Of a stretch of 16,700 nt of DNA, positions 15,744-16,700 are shown in pieces. The DNA is from Phyllobacteriaceae bacterium. GTDB taxonomy: Bacteria; Pseudomonadota; Alphaproteobacteria; Rhizobiales; Rhizobiaceae. The stretch covers positions 5,202 to 21,901 of the forward strand of contig JAHEGF010000019.1 of the NCBI GenBank assembly GCA_024645155.1, given 5' to 3'. Position numbers and translations under genes: made by a program. The stretch's first letter is position 1. Every line of letters starts with the position of its first letter. The notes beneath the pieces are model-generated. The model was not told the origin of the DNA and ran no database searches. It was given only the letters and a program-made list of their open reading frames with translations.

Positions 15744-16023
15744 GGACTGCCCCTTTCATGCGTAGCGGTTTCCGGAATTCGAGCTGCATCTAGCGCAGGA
15801 CAGCCGGGATTTCAAGCATTTCGAACAAATGGCCCCATTTATTGCCCAGACAACCGGCAAACGCCTCATTTCCCACAAAATTGTGCGGTGATGTCGGCAT
15901 TGTCCGCAACCGGGTAATCACGGAGTGTATTTTTCAACTACTGTGTGTATGCGCCTTGGTGGCCCGGAATTTTTTTGCCGGTGAACGAATTTCAAAAGAC
16001 TCATTTTATCAAGGGATATTGCG
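15744..16023 (+). other. Divergent intergenic region between rpoZ and the NYN gene
   Basis: This 280-nt gap is the longest in the window. It holds the candidate rpoZ promoter on the minus side. On the plus side there is a ribosome-binding site AAGGGATATTGCG before the ATG at 16024. I see no convincing -35/-10 pair for the plus gene, no RNA gene and no long inverted repeat. Confidence 0.6.
15787..15815 (-). promoter_or_regulatory. Candidate rpoZ promoter
   Basis: Read on the minus strand, TTGAAA (15815-15810) and TAGATG (15792-15787) are 17 bases apart. With neighbouring bases they read CTTGAA and CTAGAT, close to the alphaproteobacterial consensus. The inferred start near 15780 leaves a leader of about 37 nt. 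It would drive rpoZ and any read-through into rsh. Confidence 0.5.
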
Positions 16024-16608
16024 ATGTTTGATCCGAGAGAAAAAATTGCCCTGTTCATAGACGGCGCCAATCTTTACGCCGCATCCAAGGCCCTGGGCTT
16101 TGATGTCGACTATCGCAAATTGCTGTCGACATTCCACAAACGCGGCTATCTGTTGCGTGCCTACTATTACACCGCGCTTGTTGAGGATCAGGAATATTCG
16201 TCGATCCGCCCGCTGATAGATTGGCTTGACTACAATGGCTATCGGGTCGTCACCAAGCCGGCCAAGGAATTCACCGATTCGGCGGGGCGCAGGAAAATCA
16301 AGGGAAACATGGATATCGAACTGGCCGTCGACGCACTGGAACTGGCCGACACGGTCGATCATTTCGTCATCTTTTCGGGAGATGGCGATTTCCGCAGCCT
16401 TACCGAGGCGCTGCAGCGCCGTGGCCGCAAAGTCAGCGTGGTATCGACCATCTCCTCACAACCGCCGATGATTTCCGACGATCTCAGGCGGCAGGCGGAT
16501 TATTTCATTGATCTCCAGTCGCTCAAGGCCGATATCGGCCGTGATCCGTCCGAGCGTCTACCGCGAAGAGAAGACTACGAGGACGAGGAGGAAGGTTTTG
16601 AGGACTGA
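16024..16608 (+). CDS. NYN-domain (LabA/DUF88-like) putative nuclease
   Basis: A 194-residue NYN-domain protein of the LabA/DUF88 group (COG1432), a PIN-like fold generally thought to be an RNase. The acidic residues expected to bind the metal are present: Asp13 in ALFIDGANLY, Asp97 in KGNMDIELAVDA, and Asp120 and Asp122 in FSGDGDFRSL. The C-terminus (residues 176-194) is a charged tail ending EDYEDEEEGFED. AGGGA lies about 8 nt before the ATG. The last codons overlap the uracil-DNA glycosylase start by 11 nt, so the two are probably translated together. The RNA substrate is unknown. In related genomes this gene usually lies between the rpoZ and smpB regions, which suggests a general role in RNA metabolism. 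Confidence 0.9.
   Translation: MFDPREKIALFIDGANLYAASKALGFDVDYRKLLSTFHKRGYLLRAYYYTALVEDQEYSSIRPLIDWLDYNGYRVVTKPAKEFTDSAGRRKIKGNMDIELAVDALELADTVDHFVIFSGDGDFRSLTEALQRRGRKVSVVSTISSQPPMISDDLRRQADYFIDLQSLKADIGRDPSERLPRREDYEDEEEGFED
16586..16600 (+). promoter_or_regulatory. Shine-Dalgarno and TTG start for the glycosylase
   Basis: AGGAGG (16586-16591) is a near-perfect ribosome-binding site placed 6 nt before TTG (16598-16600). It lies within the Glu codons of the NYN acidic tail. It decides the start of the next gene, because the first in-frame codons after TTG read RTERAFEPPHECGLCP and no ATG or GTG occurs before the conserved part. Confidence 0.65.
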
Positions 16609-16700
16609 ACGGGCGTTTGAGCCGCCTCATGAGTGTGGCTTGTGTCCCCGGCTCCACGACTTCATTTCCGAATGGCGCGTCAAGAAACCGGAATGGCACA
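16598..16700 (+). CDS. Uracil-DNA glycosylase (family 4/5-like), 5' part only
   Basis: The first 34 codons of a uracil-DNA glycosylase of the iron-sulfur superfamily (COG1573), cut by the window end. The residues ECGLCPRLHDFISEWRVKKP match the N-terminal part of that family. The C-X2-C pair (GLCP region) is likely to supply cluster ligands, followed by the R-L-x-x-F helix. The enzyme removes uracil arising from cytosine deamination. The gene appears to start at TTG 16598, overlapping the NYN gene by 11 nt. The glycosylase active-site motifs lie outside the window, so exact family assignment (4 or 5) is not possible here. Confidence 0.75.
   Translation, partial: MRTERAFEPPHECGLCPRLHDFISEWRVKKPEWH

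Noticed and set aside
1..16700. Search for mobile elements, CRISPR repeats, tRNA genes or defence genes
   Set aside because: None seen. Gene content is core chromosomal, junctions are intact and no long direct or inverted repeats flank any gene.

Overview
The window is chromosomal DNA from an alphaproteobacterium, most likely of the order Hyphomicrobiales (Rhizobiales). The main evidence is the gene order on the minus strand: rpoZ, rsh, pyrE, a DUF2062 gene, acpS, lepB, rnc, era, recO. To my knowledge this order is typical of that order. The NYN-domain and uracil-DNA glycosylase genes upstream of rpoZ, and alphaproteobacterial-type promoters (CTTG-like -35, CTATAT-like -10), point the same way. 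Genus and family cannot be fixed from the sequence. I see no tRNA, rRNA, CRISPR array, insertion sequence, phage gene or sign of recent transfer.

Layout: (A) 1-741 (+) encodes a probably secreted protein of unknown function whose true start may lie before the window. (B) 826-2840 (+) is a tight three-gene operon: a YgfZ/GcvT-like folate-binding protein, an HD-domain phosphohydrolase and a Cys-based tyrosine phosphatase, joined by a 1-nt overlap and then 0 nt, behind a plausible promoter at 768-796. (C) 2923-4170 (+) is a single MFS transporter that converges on (D), 4179-7382 (-), a very large polytopic DUF2339 membrane protein with its own promoter and an apparent CTG start. (E) 15743 down to 7499 (-) is the conserved housekeeping cluster: rpoZ, rsh, pyrE, DUF2062, acpS, lepB, rnc, era, recO and a PaaI-type thioesterase. 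(F) From 16024 (+), divergent from rpoZ, an NYN-domain nuclease gene overlaps the start of a uracil-DNA glycosylase gene that runs off the window.

Functionally, the cluster combines transcription (omega), the stringent response (Rsh), pyrimidine synthesis (PyrE), acyl-carrier activation (AcpS), protein export (LepB), RNA processing and ribosome assembly (RNase III, Era) and recombination repair (RecO). From the DUF2062 gene to the thioesterase, four of the six junctions (DUF2062/acpS, lepB/rnc, rnc/era and recO/thioesterase) overlap by 1 to about 20 nt; era and recO sit 3-18 nt apart depending on the recO start, and acpS and lepB are 94 nt apart. This suggests translational coupling for most of the block. 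The sizeable breaks are 119 nt between rpoZ and rsh, which holds a strong hairpin, 131 nt between pyrE and DUF2062, and the 94 nt between acpS and lepB.

I found no convincing new biological system. The most useful leads are three tandem ~133-residue membrane repeats in the DUF2339 protein and its non-canonical start, the hairpin between rpoZ and rsh, the recoded NYN/glycosylase junction, and the uncharacterised YgfZ-HD-phosphatase operon.
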